Assembly: GCA_964593795.1 (NCBI GenBank)
Contig: CAZQJC010000176.1
Location: 1-64,000, forward strand
Length of the DNA stretch: 64,000 bases
Source of the DNA: JAHFDS01 sp964593795
GTDB lineage: Bacteria; Myxococcota_A; Polyangia; JAHFDS01
Reading direction: 5' to 3'
Shown here one piece after another: positions 9,357 to 17,864 of the stretch. The notes below the pieces were generated by a model. It had not been told where the DNA came from, did no database searches, and saw only the letters and a list, made by a program, of their open reading frames with translations. How positions within the stretch are numbered: position 1 is the stretch's first letter; each line of letters opens with the position of its first letter. Both the position numbers and the translations under genes were made by a program.

Positions 9357-9530
9357 ATGAGCAAGAAGGGTCACTCGCCGAACGACATGCGCAGCATCGT
9401 GAAGAACCCTCAGCGGCCCGAGTTCCACGCGGATCGGAGCAACCGCGGGGCCCAGGGCCATCCCGCTCCGGAGGCTCCGGCGGCGCCTGCGGTCCCCGCT
9501 CCGGGGCCGAGCAGCGGGTCCGAGAAGTAG
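9357..9530 (+). CDS. 57-aa small protein with NDxRS...KNP motif
   Basis: ATG at 9357 follows GGAGGAG (9344-9350) at good spacing; an in-frame ATG at 9327 lacks one. The N-terminal 30 residues contain SPNDMRSIVKNP and EFHADRSNRGAQ; the rest is Pro/Ala-rich and probably disordered. The ND-x-RS/NP/A-x-Q pattern resembles a scattered class of very short, uncharacterised bacterial proteins (recollection, not a search). It opens the plus-strand run leading into the Zorya-like genes and is followed by a strong hairpin. Possible roles include a small regulator or toxin/antitoxin-like partner; none is shown. Confidence 0.6.
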   Translation: MSKKGHSPNDMRSIVKNPQRPEFHADRSNRGAQGHPAPEAPAAPAVPAPGPSSGSEK

Positions 9531-9549
9531 GGCAACACGAACCAACCTG

Positions 9550-9582
9550 GGCACGGGGCGCACGCGTGCTGCGCCCCGTGCC
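9550..9582 (+). promoter_or_regulatory. Strong hairpin before the DUF2325-like gene
   Basis: GGCACGGGGCGCA (9550-9562) pairs perfectly with TGCGCCCCGTGCC (9570-9582): 13 base pairs, 7-base loop, no T-run. The ribosome site AGGAGG (9590-9595) and the ATG at 9601 follow within 19 bases. It may be a weak terminator, an mRNA stability element or a translational control structure. Confidence 0.6.
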
Positions 9583-9600
9583 TCTGGGTAGGAGGTCCGC

Positions 9601-10266
9601 ATGTCGGTGACGATCGATCAGATGATGTCGGCAGTTCGCAGGGTGATCGAGCAGGAGCTAGACCTCGAGCGGGCGAAGGTTGCGACCCACCGCGCTTTCC
9701 TGGATCAGTACCTGAGCGCCCTGGAGGCGGACCGCGCCAACCGGTTTGCCCTGGAGAACGGGTTCGAAGGCCCCCGGCCGCCTGAAGCTCCGCGGATTCT
9801 GGAGAAGCTCCTCGAGAGCCTCGCCACGTTCGGCCGCACCAAGACCGAGGTTCCCCTGTTGGACGCAGCCCCGCCGGAGGAGGTCGAGATCGTCCAGCCA
9901 AGCGAGCCCGTCGGCGATTCGTCCAACTACCCCCTTCTGCTGGCCGCAACGGTCTCCGGACAGGCGCTGGTCATCCTTGGAGGAGATCCGCGCCCCGAGA
10001 AGCTCGAGAAGATCCGGCTCGAGACTGGGCTCGCCACCCAGTGGCTGAGCAGTCGCGACTGGCCGAAGCTCGTCAAGCGCATCCGCCAGGGAACCGTGTG
10101 CGGGGTCATCGTGTTGCCCGGGCTCCTCGGACATGGCGCCATCGATGCTGTCCGTGCCGCCACCCGGCGTGGCGTTCCACAGGCGCAGGCGGGCACCGGG
10201 GGCTGCGCCTCCCTCCTGGAAGCTCTCCGCCAGCTGGAGAACGCTCTCGCTCGCTGCCGCAGCTAG
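9601..10266 (+). CDS. DUF2325-like Rossmann-type protein
   Basis: A 221-aa protein with ATG at 9601 after AGGAGG. The N-terminal third is helical and charged. The C-terminal ~100 residues show a Rossmann-like pattern: LVILGGDPRPEKLEKI, then a variable middle, then GVIVLPGLLGHGAIDAV and a Gly-rich end. This layout is like DUF2325 proteins, whose biochemical role is unknown. It lies between the 57-aa gene and the SNF2 gene; a hairpin with a short T-run follows its stop, so it may have its own transcript end with read-through to the Zorya-like genes. Its association with a Zorya locus is the main clue to function. Confidence 0.55.
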   Translation: MSVTIDQMMSAVRRVIEQELDLERAKVATHRAFLDQYLSALEADRANRFALENGFEGPRPPEAPRILEKLLESLATFGRTKTEVPLLDAAPPEEVEIVQPSEPVGDSSNYPLLLAATVSGQALVILGGDPRPEKLEKIRLETGLATQWLSSRDWPKLVKRIRQGTVCGVIVLPGLLGHGAIDAVRAATRRGVPQAQAGTGGCASLLEALRQLENALARCRS

Positions 10267-10292
10267 CTCACGACTAGATCTTCCCCGCAGGG

Positions 10293-10318
10293 ACCGCTGC
10301 ACTATGCGCAGCGGTTTG
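10293..10318 (+). terminator. Possible intrinsic terminator
   Basis: ACCGCTGC (10293-10300) and GCAGCGGT (10308-10315) form an 8-bp stem with a 7-base loop followed by TTT. It sits 26 bases after the DUF2325-like stop and before the ZorD-like gene. The T-run is short, so termination would be partial. Confidence 0.45.
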
Positions 10319-10454
10319 AGAGGCAGGCACGGAGGTCCTTGTCACGAGGAGCCGATCGGAGAGAAGCTGATCAACTGGGGAAGGTGTGAGGGGTCGCCTG
10401 CACCGTGTCCCTAGGTTGACGCTCCGAAGCGTCGAGAGGGGGGACCGGACGGCG

Positions 10455-13256
10455 ATGAGCGAGCCCGATCTGCGAGTCGAGCTCTCGGGGGGCCAACTCG
10501 GCCGCCCCCTCTACGCGAACGCCAAGCGCTGGCTCCTGGAGTGGGAGCTCATCGAAGCCGACGACCACGCCGGCTTGGTGACCTTCCCGCTGGCCCTGTG
10601 GAAGGACCTCGGCCCTCTACCTCCACCCGATCCTGCTGACGAGGAGCGGTGGGTCTCGCAGCATGACGCCCTCGCCTTGCTGCTCGGCATCGAGGGGCAG
10701 TCGATCGGAATCGCAAGCCTGGGCCATGTGGGCGCAGCGGGCATGCGCTTTCAGGTCGAGGTCGACGGCCGCCACGTCGCGCCCTCGGGCAAGGTGCTCC
10801 CATTCGTCTGGCACCTGGCGCAGCAGATCGAGACCCACAACGCCCGGGGCAGCACCAAGATGGAGGAGCAGCTCGCGCTCCTCGGAGACCTCAAGAGCGA
10901 CCTGGCACGGGCCCAGGGCCTGCTGGCCGGTACGCGCGCCGCCATCTCGGTCGCCTTCGACGCTCATCTCGACGAGTTCAAGATCGAACGAGTGGGCCGA
11001 GTGGCTCCGGTGGTCCAGGGAGACGCCAAGGGGCGGGTCTTCTCCGTCGAGCTCGAGAGACGCACCGAAGGGGACAAGACCGCCCTGCTCCCGGTCTCCG
11101 AGCTCAGCCCAGAAGCGCCGATCATCGCAATGGGCTCCCGGGAGTTCCTGCTCCTGTCACCGGATGTCGAGACCGTCGCGAGAGAGGCTCAGAAGAAGCG
11201 AAACCTCCTGCGGCGCAAGGCCGAGCCGCTTCTCCGAGATCCAACGGCCTGGCTGCCCCAGGGGCTGGAAGACTTCGACGGGGCACTCGATCTCAGCCGG
11301 TACAGCGACCGGGTGATCGGCTTCGCGCCACTCGAATTCACCCCGGACCTCAGGAAGTCCTCGGGTATCGAGTGGTACCGGGAGGATGGCGGTCCCTTCC
11401 TCCGCCTCGAGATCCCGACCCCATATGGGTCCGAACCCCAGCGTCTCGAGGTCGCAAAGCCCGCTGACGCAGCGAGACTTCTTGCGGAGCTCCAGCGCCG
11501 CCTGACTGCCGGCGACACGCAGGCCTTCAGCTTCGGTGATCAGCAGGTCATCCCAACACCGGCCCTCGAGCGGCTGCTCCAGGAGCACCTTCAGACGCAT
11601 CACGCGCGGGAGGTGGACCAGCCCGTCGAGGAGCCCTCGACTTCGAGCGGCGATGAGCCACGCGAAGAAGAGGGGTCTAAGCGGAAGAGGCTCGGTGCGG
11701 TCTTACGAGACAGCGACGAGGTCGAATCCTACGCAACCCGGGCAGCGATCGACGAGAGCAAGGTCCCTTGGGATGTGCTCACCGCGTGCTTGAGGGAAGG
11801 AATCTCCCTCAAGCCCCACCAGCGCGCTGGCATCGCCTGGCTCTGGAACCACGCGACCGAGGGCAGCCGCGGCGTACTCCTCGCCGACGACATGGGTCTC
11901 GGCAAGACCCTTCAGCTCGCCTGCTTCATGGCGCTGCGCCGGCGATGCAACTCAGCAGGGGAGGCCCAGCCCTGTCTGGTGGCGGCCCCGGTCATCCTCC
12001 TCGACAACTGGCTCGCGGAGCTGGAGCGATTCTTCCGCGCCGACGTCTTCGGTGAGGTCTTGCGGCTTCACGGCGAACAGCTCCGGAAGATCCGCGTCGG
12101 GCAGGCGCTCGACGTTTCTCGAATCAAGGCACACGGCCTGGTCCTGACCAACTACGAGACACTCGCTGGCAACCAGCCGACCCTCCTCTCCGTGGACTGG
12201 GATGTCGTCGTCTTGGACGAAGCCCAGGCCATCAAGAACCCCGAGACTGGCCGAGCCGTCGCCGCGCGCGGCCTCAAGAAGAAGTTCGGTATCTGTGCGA
12301 CGGGCACTCCGGTCGAGAACCGTCTTTCGGATCTCTGGTCGCTCTACGACTTCCTGAGCCCCGGTCAGCCCTTCACGACGCACCAGGACTTCAAGCGGAA
12401 GCACGACGACGATCCCGACACTGGCGTCGAGCTCGTGCGGAAAGCACTCGCCTACCCGTCTCCACAGTCCTCCCTCCTACGTCGCGAGAAGGCCGAGCTC
12501 GACCTTCCCTCCAAGACGTATGTGCATCGGAAGATCGCGATGACACCCCAGCAGGCCAGCCGCGAGCAGATCATCGCCCGCTCGTGGCGGAACCCCGGCG
12601 ACCACCTCCGGATACTCCAGGACCTTCAGAAGCTCTACCAGCATCCGCACCTTCTGACCCGAGCCGTCTCCGAGCAGGTGCCAGCGGACCCGGACTGGGA
12701 GCAGATCATGGCGGACAGCCCCAAGGTGCAGCTGTGTCTCCAGATCCTGGAGGAGATCGAGGCGAAGAGGGAGAAGGCCCTGCTCTTCACCCTCTGGATA
12801 CCCATGCAGGCACTGCTTGCGGAGGTCATACGGCGAAAGTTCGGCCTCCGACGCGTCAGGATCATCAACGGCGACCCTTCAACTCGGCGGCATGCGCTTC
12901 GCTCCATCTCCGAGCTCAGTGAGTCCTCAGGGTTCGATGTGCTGGTGCTGTCTCCGCTGGCTGCTGGCACCGGCCTCAACATCGTGGCGGCCAACCACGT
13001 CATCCACTACGGGCGCTGGTGGAACCCTGCCAAGGAAGATCAGGCGACCGACCGCGCCTACCGGATCGGGCAGACCAAGCCGGTGACGGTCTACTACCCG
13101 CTGCTGCACCACCCGGGTAACCCGGAGGCCGGCTTCGACCTCCGCCTTCATGAGCTCGTCTCACGAAAACGAGCCATCGCTCGTGACTTCCTGCGGCCCC
13201 AGGGAGAGCAAGACCTTGGCGGCGAAGACCTTCGTTCGATCCTCGGAGAGGCATGA
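10455..13256 (+). CDS. zorD: ZorD-like SNF2-family ATPase
   Basis: A 933-aa protein from ATG 10455 (GAGGGGGGACC lies upstream; an in-frame GTG at 10386 is less likely). The first ~440 residues have no recognised motif, with an acidic linker near 400-430. A complete SNF2 core follows: DDMGLGKTLQL (~477), LDEAQAIKN (~586), TGTPVENRLSDLWSL (~615) and the C-terminal lobe GTGLNIVAANHVIHYGRWWN with DQATDRAYRIGQ (~838-870). In type I Zorya, ZorD is an SNF2-type ATPase effector that degrades invading DNA after activation by the membrane motor. Its last codons overlap zorA (ATGA). The gene precedes zorA here, whereas the usual type I order ends with zorD. No separate nuclease motif was seen by eye. 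Confidence 0.82.
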   Translation: MSEPDLRVELSGGQLGRPLYANAKRWLLEWELIEADDHAGLVTFPLALWKDLGPLPPPDPADEERWVSQHDALALLLGIEGQSIGIASLGHVGAAGMRFQVEVDGRHVAPSGKVLPFVWHLAQQIETHNARGSTKMEEQLALLGDLKSDLARAQGLLAGTRAAISVAFDAHLDEFKIERVGRVAPVVQGDAKGRVFSVELERRTEGDKTALLPVSELSPEAPIIAMGSREFLLLSPDVETVAREAQKKRNLLRRKAEPLLRDPTAWLPQGLEDFDGALDLSRYSDRVIGFAPLEFTPDLRKSSGIEWYREDGGPFLRLEIPTPYGSEPQRLEVAKPADAARLLAELQRRLTAGDTQAFSFGDQQVIPTPALERLLQEHLQTHHAREVDQPVEEPSTSSGDEPREEEGSKRKRLGAVLRDSDEVESYATRAAIDESKVPWDVLTACLREGISLKPHQRAGIAWLWNHATEGSRGVLLADDMGLGKTLQLACFMALRRRCNSAGEAQPCLVAAPVILLDNWLAELERFFRADVFGEVLRLHGEQLRKIRVGQALDVSRIKAHGLVLTNYETLAGNQPTLLSVDWDVVVLDEAQAIKNPETGRAVAARGLKKKFGICATGTPVENRLSDLWSLYDFLSPGQPFTTHQDFKRKHDDDPDTGVELVRKALAYPSPQSSLLRREKAELDLPSKTYVHRKIAMTPQQASREQIIARSWRNPGDHLRILQDLQKLYQHPHLLTRAVSEQVPADPDWEQIMADSPKVQLCLQILEEIEAKREKALLFTLWIPMQALLAEVIRRKFGLRRVRIINGDPSTRRHALRSISELSESSGFDVLVLSPLAAGTGLNIVAANHVIHYGRWWNPAKEDQATDRAYRIGQTKPVTVYYPLLHHPGNPEAGFDLRLHELVSRKRAIARDFLRPQGEQDLGGEDLRSILGEA

Positions 13257-15319
13257 CGAGCTGGGCAGGCATCTGGACCGCGTTCGATGGCCAGACCAAG
13301 GGACTCGTCCTTGTGGTCGTTGCACTCTTCTTCCTCCTCCTGGCGGGCATGTTGCGCCGGGCACTGTCGGTCCGGCGCGCGGCCAGAGGGCTGGCGGAGC
13401 GAGCACGACGAGGAGCGGAGACGACGGCCGCACCGCCCAACAAGGACCCGGACGCCATCCTCTGGAGCCACTTCCAGCGCTGCGTCGTGCAGCGTGAGGA
13501 CACATCGGACGGCTCTCGATACGTGGTGTCCAGCCCAGTGGGAGCCGCCCTTCACGAGGCCGTAGAAACGTGGCTGTCCCGCAGCCGAGCCTTCGCGATG
13601 GGCTCCAGCCTCACGGGGGTCGCACTCATCTTCACCTTCGGCCTGATCTCGTGGGTGCTCGTGACCGACGTCAGCAAGGCCATCGGCGCTCTGGCCGAAG
13701 CCGCGACATCAGCCTCGGCCAACAAGGACCTCTCGTCGGCCGTTCAGCGAATGGGTGCCAAGTTCGCCATCTCGGCGGCTGGCGTCTTGTTGAGCATCGC
13801 GCACACGCTGCTGGCGCGCTCTCTTCGACGGTTTGCCCATACAGGTCTGCGCGAGGCCGAAGCAGCCCTGGCCGTCCTGTGTGTAAACATCGATCAGCAC
13901 CGGCTCCGGACTGCCGAGGCCGCGGAACAGGCCGCAGGCGAGAGGAACGAGAAACTCGCCACGATCCTCGAGTCGAATGGAGCTTCGCTCCATGAGGTGC
14001 TCTCGACCTCGAACGACCTGCACAGGGCCACGTTGGCCATTCTCCAGGACGAAGCCGAGGCATCGGCCAAGAGGTTCGGCGGGCTCACTCAGCAGCTCGG
14101 CACACTCGACAGCAGCGTTCGCAAGCTCTCGAGCATCGAGGTCAGCATCCAGGCGATCGGCACCGATGTGGCAACCAACATCGGCAAGATGATGCGGCAG
14201 TCGATGGCCGAGGAGCTGAAGGGCATCCTCGCCGAGATGATGGCGAACCTGGAGGAGATGGCCAAACAGTTCCAGGGGGAGCTGGCGCAGACGATCCTGA
14301 ACGAGATGATGCAGGTCCGCGAGGCTCTCGCGGGAGTCCGGCGCAGCATCGAGTCTCAGGGGGAGTCTCAGCTCGAGGCCATCCTTCGGCAGCTGCAGGA
14401 TGTCCTCTCGGGTGGCTTCCAGTCCGAGTCAGCCAACATGACGACGGTCCTCCGTCAGTTCGCTGAGGTCGTCCCCGAGCTCAGCAAGCAGATCCAGACG
14501 ATGACCGGCCAGATGACCGAGGAGATGGGTCGGAAGGCCGAGGAGTCCCGACGCATCAGTGACGCTCTTCTCGGGCGCATGTCAGAGCTCGTCGAACGGC
14601 TGGAGTCCCAGCAGAGCGCCTCACACGCCGCCATCGAGCGCATGACTGCCGCATCGTCAGAAGGAGCGGCTCTGGCCTCGGAGAGGATCGCTCGCTCCGG
14701 GCAAGAGGTCGTCGATCGGCTCTTGAAGGCGTCGGGGGAGGAGATCGGTCAGATCCTGACGCGCTTCCGCGAGATGTCGGAGGTGTCGGCGCTGCAGACC
14801 GGCGACCTCGCCGGTCAGATGGCGAAGATCGTGGAGTCGGTCACCGTCGCCCGTGACGCCCTGGAACGATCTGCCGGCGGTCTCTCCCAGATGGCCACTC
14901 GCCTCCATGACGTTCTCGCCGGTGGTCAGAAGGACGCCGAAGCCACGCGCGCCGCTCTCACCCAGTTCACCGAGGCCGGAAGGGTATTCGCAACAACCAC
15001 GCAGGGGGCGAGACAGCTTGTCGAAGAGCTCGGCCAGCGCATCCAGGCGCAGCAGTCCCTCGTCGAGCAAGAGCGAGCTCACGCGCAGCGGGTCGAGGAG
15101 GTGTGGCCGAAGCTCTTCGACACGTATCTCCAGGAGTTCAAGCGCCAGTCCGAAGCATTGGCCTCTGCGTGGCAGTCCCAGGCCGACAAGGTGGATGCCC
15201 TCGTTCGCGGCGCCTCTGCTTCTCTGGCAAGCAACGTCGGCGAGCTCTCCGATTCGGTTGACCGGCTGGCCCGCCTTCAGAGCCAGACTGCGCCGCCGAA
15301 GGGTCCGGTCAGAACCTGA
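13253..15319 (+). CDS. zorA: ZorA-like MotA/TolQ/ExbB-family motor subunit with long helical tail
   Basis: A 688-aa membrane protein; ATG of the ATGA overlap with the SNF2 gene. Three membrane segments are visible: ~18-34 (GLVLVVVALFFLLLAG), ~113-140 (GVALIFTFGLISWVLV) and ~170-188 (ISAAGVLLSIAHTLLA), as in the MotA/TolQ/ExbB fold. About 480 residues of Glu/Gln/Ala-rich helix follow (repeated EEMAKQF, QMTEEM-like heptads), the long intracellular tail that marks ZorA and separates it from TolQ. In known Zorya the ZorA5-ZorB2 complex is a proton-driven rotary motor that senses phage entry and signals to ZorC/ZorD through this tail. Confidence 0.88.
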   Translation: MTSWAGIWTAFDGQTKGLVLVVVALFFLLLAGMLRRALSVRRAARGLAERARRGAETTAAPPNKDPDAILWSHFQRCVVQREDTSDGSRYVVSSPVGAALHEAVETWLSRSRAFAMGSSLTGVALIFTFGLISWVLVTDVSKAIGALAEAATSASANKDLSSAVQRMGAKFAISAAGVLLSIAHTLLARSLRRFAHTGLREAEAALAVLCVNIDQHRLRTAEAAEQAAGERNEKLATILESNGASLHEVLSTSNDLHRATLAILQDEAEASAKRFGGLTQQLGTLDSSVRKLSSIEVSIQAIGTDVATNIGKMMRQSMAEELKGILAEMMANLEEMAKQFQGELAQTILNEMMQVREALAGVRRSIESQGESQLEAILRQLQDVLSGGFQSESANMTTVLRQFAEVVPELSKQIQTMTGQMTEEMGRKAEESRRISDALLGRMSELVERLESQQSASHAAIERMTAASSEGAALASERIARSGQEVVDRLLKASGEEIGQILTRFREMSEVSALQTGDLAGQMAKIVESVTVARDALERSAGGLSQMATRLHDVLAGGQKDAEATRAALTQFTEAGRVFATTTQGARQLVEELGQRIQAQQSLVEQERAHAQRVEEVWPKLFDTYLQEFKRQSEALASAWQSQADKVDALVRGASASLASNVGELSDSVDRLARLQSQTAPPKGPVRT

Positions 15320-16080
15320 TGGCGAGCCAGGCCAGCGAAGACGGCTTCTCGCACTCGATGGCCGACCTCATGGCCGGTGTGGCCGTGACGTTTCTCCTTC
15401 TGGCCGCGATCTTCATGGTGCAGCGGGCCAAGAAGGCGGAAGGAGCCGAGGACAAGGTCAAGCGACAGGCCGAGCTCCTCGCCGAGGCAGAGCAGAAGAT
15501 CCGTGACCTCCGTGACCTCGCCGAACGGCTGAAGCGGATGCGAGAGGAAGTCGAAATCGATCCTTCCGATCCTCTCCTGCTGACCATCGTGCTGCGTCGC
15601 CAGGAATTCAGCTTCCAGCCTGGGCGCTGCGACGTGAGCACCAAGGCTGAAGAAGTCCTCCAGGAGGAGTTCCCCCAGCTCCTGCGGCAAGTCTGTCTCT
15701 TGGCCGACGAGAAGCGAATCCAGAGCATCGTCCTTGAGGGCCACACAGACGCACAGCTCTACTTCCACTCGAACCCGGAGTGCGGAGTTCCACGATCGGT
15801 GCATGACCGGTGTACCCGTCGCGGGGATGACCCGGATTGCCAGGCCGAGAGCTTCGCCAACAACGTCCGTCTCTCGGCAGCCAGAGCACAGAACCTCTTC
15901 TTCTCCCTGCGCCGAGCACTCAGCGAGCGCGATACCGACGGACGTCTGGCGTCATGTCTCGACAAGTGGTTCGTCGTGTCAGGCCGCGGTCCGGCCGAAG
16001 CGAAGAACAGCGTCGATGAGCGGTTTCGTCGGGTCGTAATCAAGATCCGTGGACGTGTTCGCGAGGAGACCGTGCGGTGA
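15319..16080 (+). CDS. zorB: ZorB-like MotB/OmpA-family peptidoglycan-binding stator
   Basis: A 253-aa protein starting in a TGATG overlap with zorA. A single N-terminal membrane helix carries the ion-path aspartate: MADLMAGVAVTFLLL, Asp16. A short helix (~38-75) leads to a periplasmic OmpA-like domain with LEGHTDAQ near 137 and NNVRLSAARAQN near 178, the peptidoglycan-binding signature. A Cys-rich loop (NPECGVPRSVHDRC...DPDC) interrupts the domain, probably a species-specific insertion. It pairs with ZorA as the stator and anchors the motor to the cell wall. Its stop overlaps the zorC start (GTGA). Confidence 0.87.
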   Translation: MASQASEDGFSHSMADLMAGVAVTFLLLAAIFMVQRAKKAEGAEDKVKRQAELLAEAEQKIRDLRDLAERLKRMREEVEIDPSDPLLLTIVLRRQEFSFQPGRCDVSTKAEEVLQEEFPQLLRQVCLLADEKRIQSIVLEGHTDAQLYFHSNPECGVPRSVHDRCTRRGDDPDCQAESFANNVRLSAARAQNLFFSLRRALSERDTDGRLASCLDKWFVVSGRGPAEAKNSVDERFRRVVIKIRGRVREETVR

Positions 16081-17714
16081 GCGCCTGGCTCGAGCAGGCG
16101 CTCCGGCAAGTCGAGGAGGCCAAGAGCCACCTCGGCTCAGCCTTCGCCGGAGCCACATCGCGCCTTGCGGAGACCGACATTCGGGTGGACGAGGGTCTCC
16201 GAGCTCTGGCCGAGATAGAAGCCAGGGTCGATGCGCAGCTCCAGAGGTCCATCGACCACTCATTCGTCCTAGGGTTGATTCGAAGCGGCAACGTCGAGGG
16301 CCTGTCCGCCCGGGAGGCCCGCTACGCCGTCCGCCTCGTGGGCGAGCTCTCACCAGGGGACATCGGATCGATCCTGCAGATCCGGCCTGAGTGCGCTCGT
16401 GACCTGGCAAGACAGTGCCTCGCGGCCTGGTCGGACTACATCGGCTCCGCCGATCGGACCGGCTACATGAAGCTGCTCATGCAGCATCCCGCCGCAATAC
16501 CGGCCTTCCAGGCTGGGCTGCCGCTAGACGAGCTCCTCTCGGCGACCGGCCCGAACCTGGTGGCGCAGATTCTCTCGCGAGTGCCGCTCACCAGTCTTCG
16601 GGATCACCTGACAGAGCACACCGGGATCGAGCCCCGGTGGGAGTTCGCCTCAGCCGTCGTGGGGGCCTGGTTCGAGCAACGGCGCCGCCAGGGGCTCTCG
16701 CTCACGCCCGACTGGAGGCTCGTCTGTGAGGACGAGCAACTCCAGCGGGTTCTCATTCCACCTCGCTCCGAGGGCAAGAGCTCCACCAAGGCCCCGGCAC
16801 CGCCCTCGGGTCCCAGGACCTCGATGTCGATTCATGCTGCGTTTGCCGCGACCGTCGTTGACGCCGTGCTGCAGCGGCCTCCCCTCCTCGAGACGGCTGC
16901 ACTCGACTGGCTGACCGATCGCCTACTGAGCTCGAGCTTCCGAGACCCCCTGGTGCCACCAGAGACCGAAGGCTGGCGGCAGGTCCGCTCGAGGGCCACG
17001 CACTACGAGGACTTCCGCAGCTCGCTGATTCGAGATGACCTGGAGGTGTTCTTTCAGGAGGCGATGAGCGAGCCTGACCGCAAGCAGTTCTGGCTCAGGT
17101 ACTTGCCCGCCATCAGGCGCACCATGTGCCTCCTCGGCCCTTCCCTCTACAAGAGCTTTCATGATCGTCTCGGTGGTGCAGACGAGAAGCGACGGGCAAC
17201 CCTACGACGAGCACGCAGGTTCTCCTCGGGCGACATTCACGCGTTCTGCATCTACTTCGATCAGATCGTGGTGGTCGAGTTCTCCCACTCAGGGAATGCG
17301 GCTTACGTCTACACGCGTGCTGAGTTCGAAGAGCGATTCCGCACCCTCGAACTCGGTGGTCGGATGAGTGGGGCAGCGGACCTGAAGCGGCAGAACCACC
17401 ACGCTCGTATCCTCCACCACCGCGGGTGGCAGTCCGAGGCAGCCGACCTGCTGGAGAGGAACGGAGTTCCGGCACAACCGAAGTCGAAGGGTTCGCATCA
17501 CGCCTCGCAAAGTACTGCGGCGGCACGTCCCGGCCCAGCTGGCGCGGGAAGTCGCGAAGTGGCCGGCCGGCAGCCTGTCGTAGCCCAGGGCTACTCGAAG
17601 TTCCATCGACCGGACTGCATGGCGTTGTCCTCCTCGGCTCAGATGCGCCACTTCGTCGATCGAGAAGCCGCCATGTCGGACGGCCTCAAGCCGTGCTGGC
17701 AGTGCAAGCCGTAG
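16077..17714 (+). CDS. zorC: ZorC-like EH-signature protein with extra C-terminal zinc-binding tail
   Basis: A 545-aa protein, GTG start in a GTGA overlap with zorB. The region ~290-465 has the EH_Signature pattern: FWLRYLPAIRR, IVVVEFSHSGNAAYVYTRAE and a closing HHARILHHRGW. ZorC of type I Zorya is a DNA-binding EH-signature protein that works with ZorD. After a Ser/Ala/Pro linker the last 40 residues form a separate module with H510, C514, C540 and C543 (FHRPDC ... PCWQC), like the small Ada-type or secreted zinc modules. I know of no such tail in described ZorC proteins. The four-gene overlap chain D-A-B-C argues for one transcript. Confidence 0.82.
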   Translation: MSAWLEQALRQVEEAKSHLGSAFAGATSRLAETDIRVDEGLRALAEIEARVDAQLQRSIDHSFVLGLIRSGNVEGLSAREARYAVRLVGELSPGDIGSILQIRPECARDLARQCLAAWSDYIGSADRTGYMKLLMQHPAAIPAFQAGLPLDELLSATGPNLVAQILSRVPLTSLRDHLTEHTGIEPRWEFASAVVGAWFEQRRRQGLSLTPDWRLVCEDEQLQRVLIPPRSEGKSSTKAPAPPSGPRTSMSIHAAFAATVVDAVLQRPPLLETAALDWLTDRLLSSSFRDPLVPPETEGWRQVRSRATHYEDFRSSLIRDDLEVFFQEAMSEPDRKQFWLRYLPAIRRTMCLLGPSLYKSFHDRLGGADEKRRATLRRARRFSSGDIHAFCIYFDQIVVVEFSHSGNAAYVYTRAEFEERFRTLELGGRMSGAADLKRQNHHARILHHRGWQSEAADLLERNGVPAQPKSKGSHHASQSTAAARPGPAGAGSREVAGRQPVVAQGYSKFHRPDCMALSSSAQMRHFVDREAAMSDGLKPCWQCKP

Positions 17715-17864
17715 TAGTGCTCTGGAGGACGAAACTCGCCCACGATGGAGGTGTGGGACCCCGGCTACGTCGGCGCGACGCAGCAGGATCTTTCGAAGAA
17801 GAGAGTGCGCCGCGGACGACCAGCTCCGCAGGTCTCTCGACGTCCAACCCGCGGGTAGACGCCG

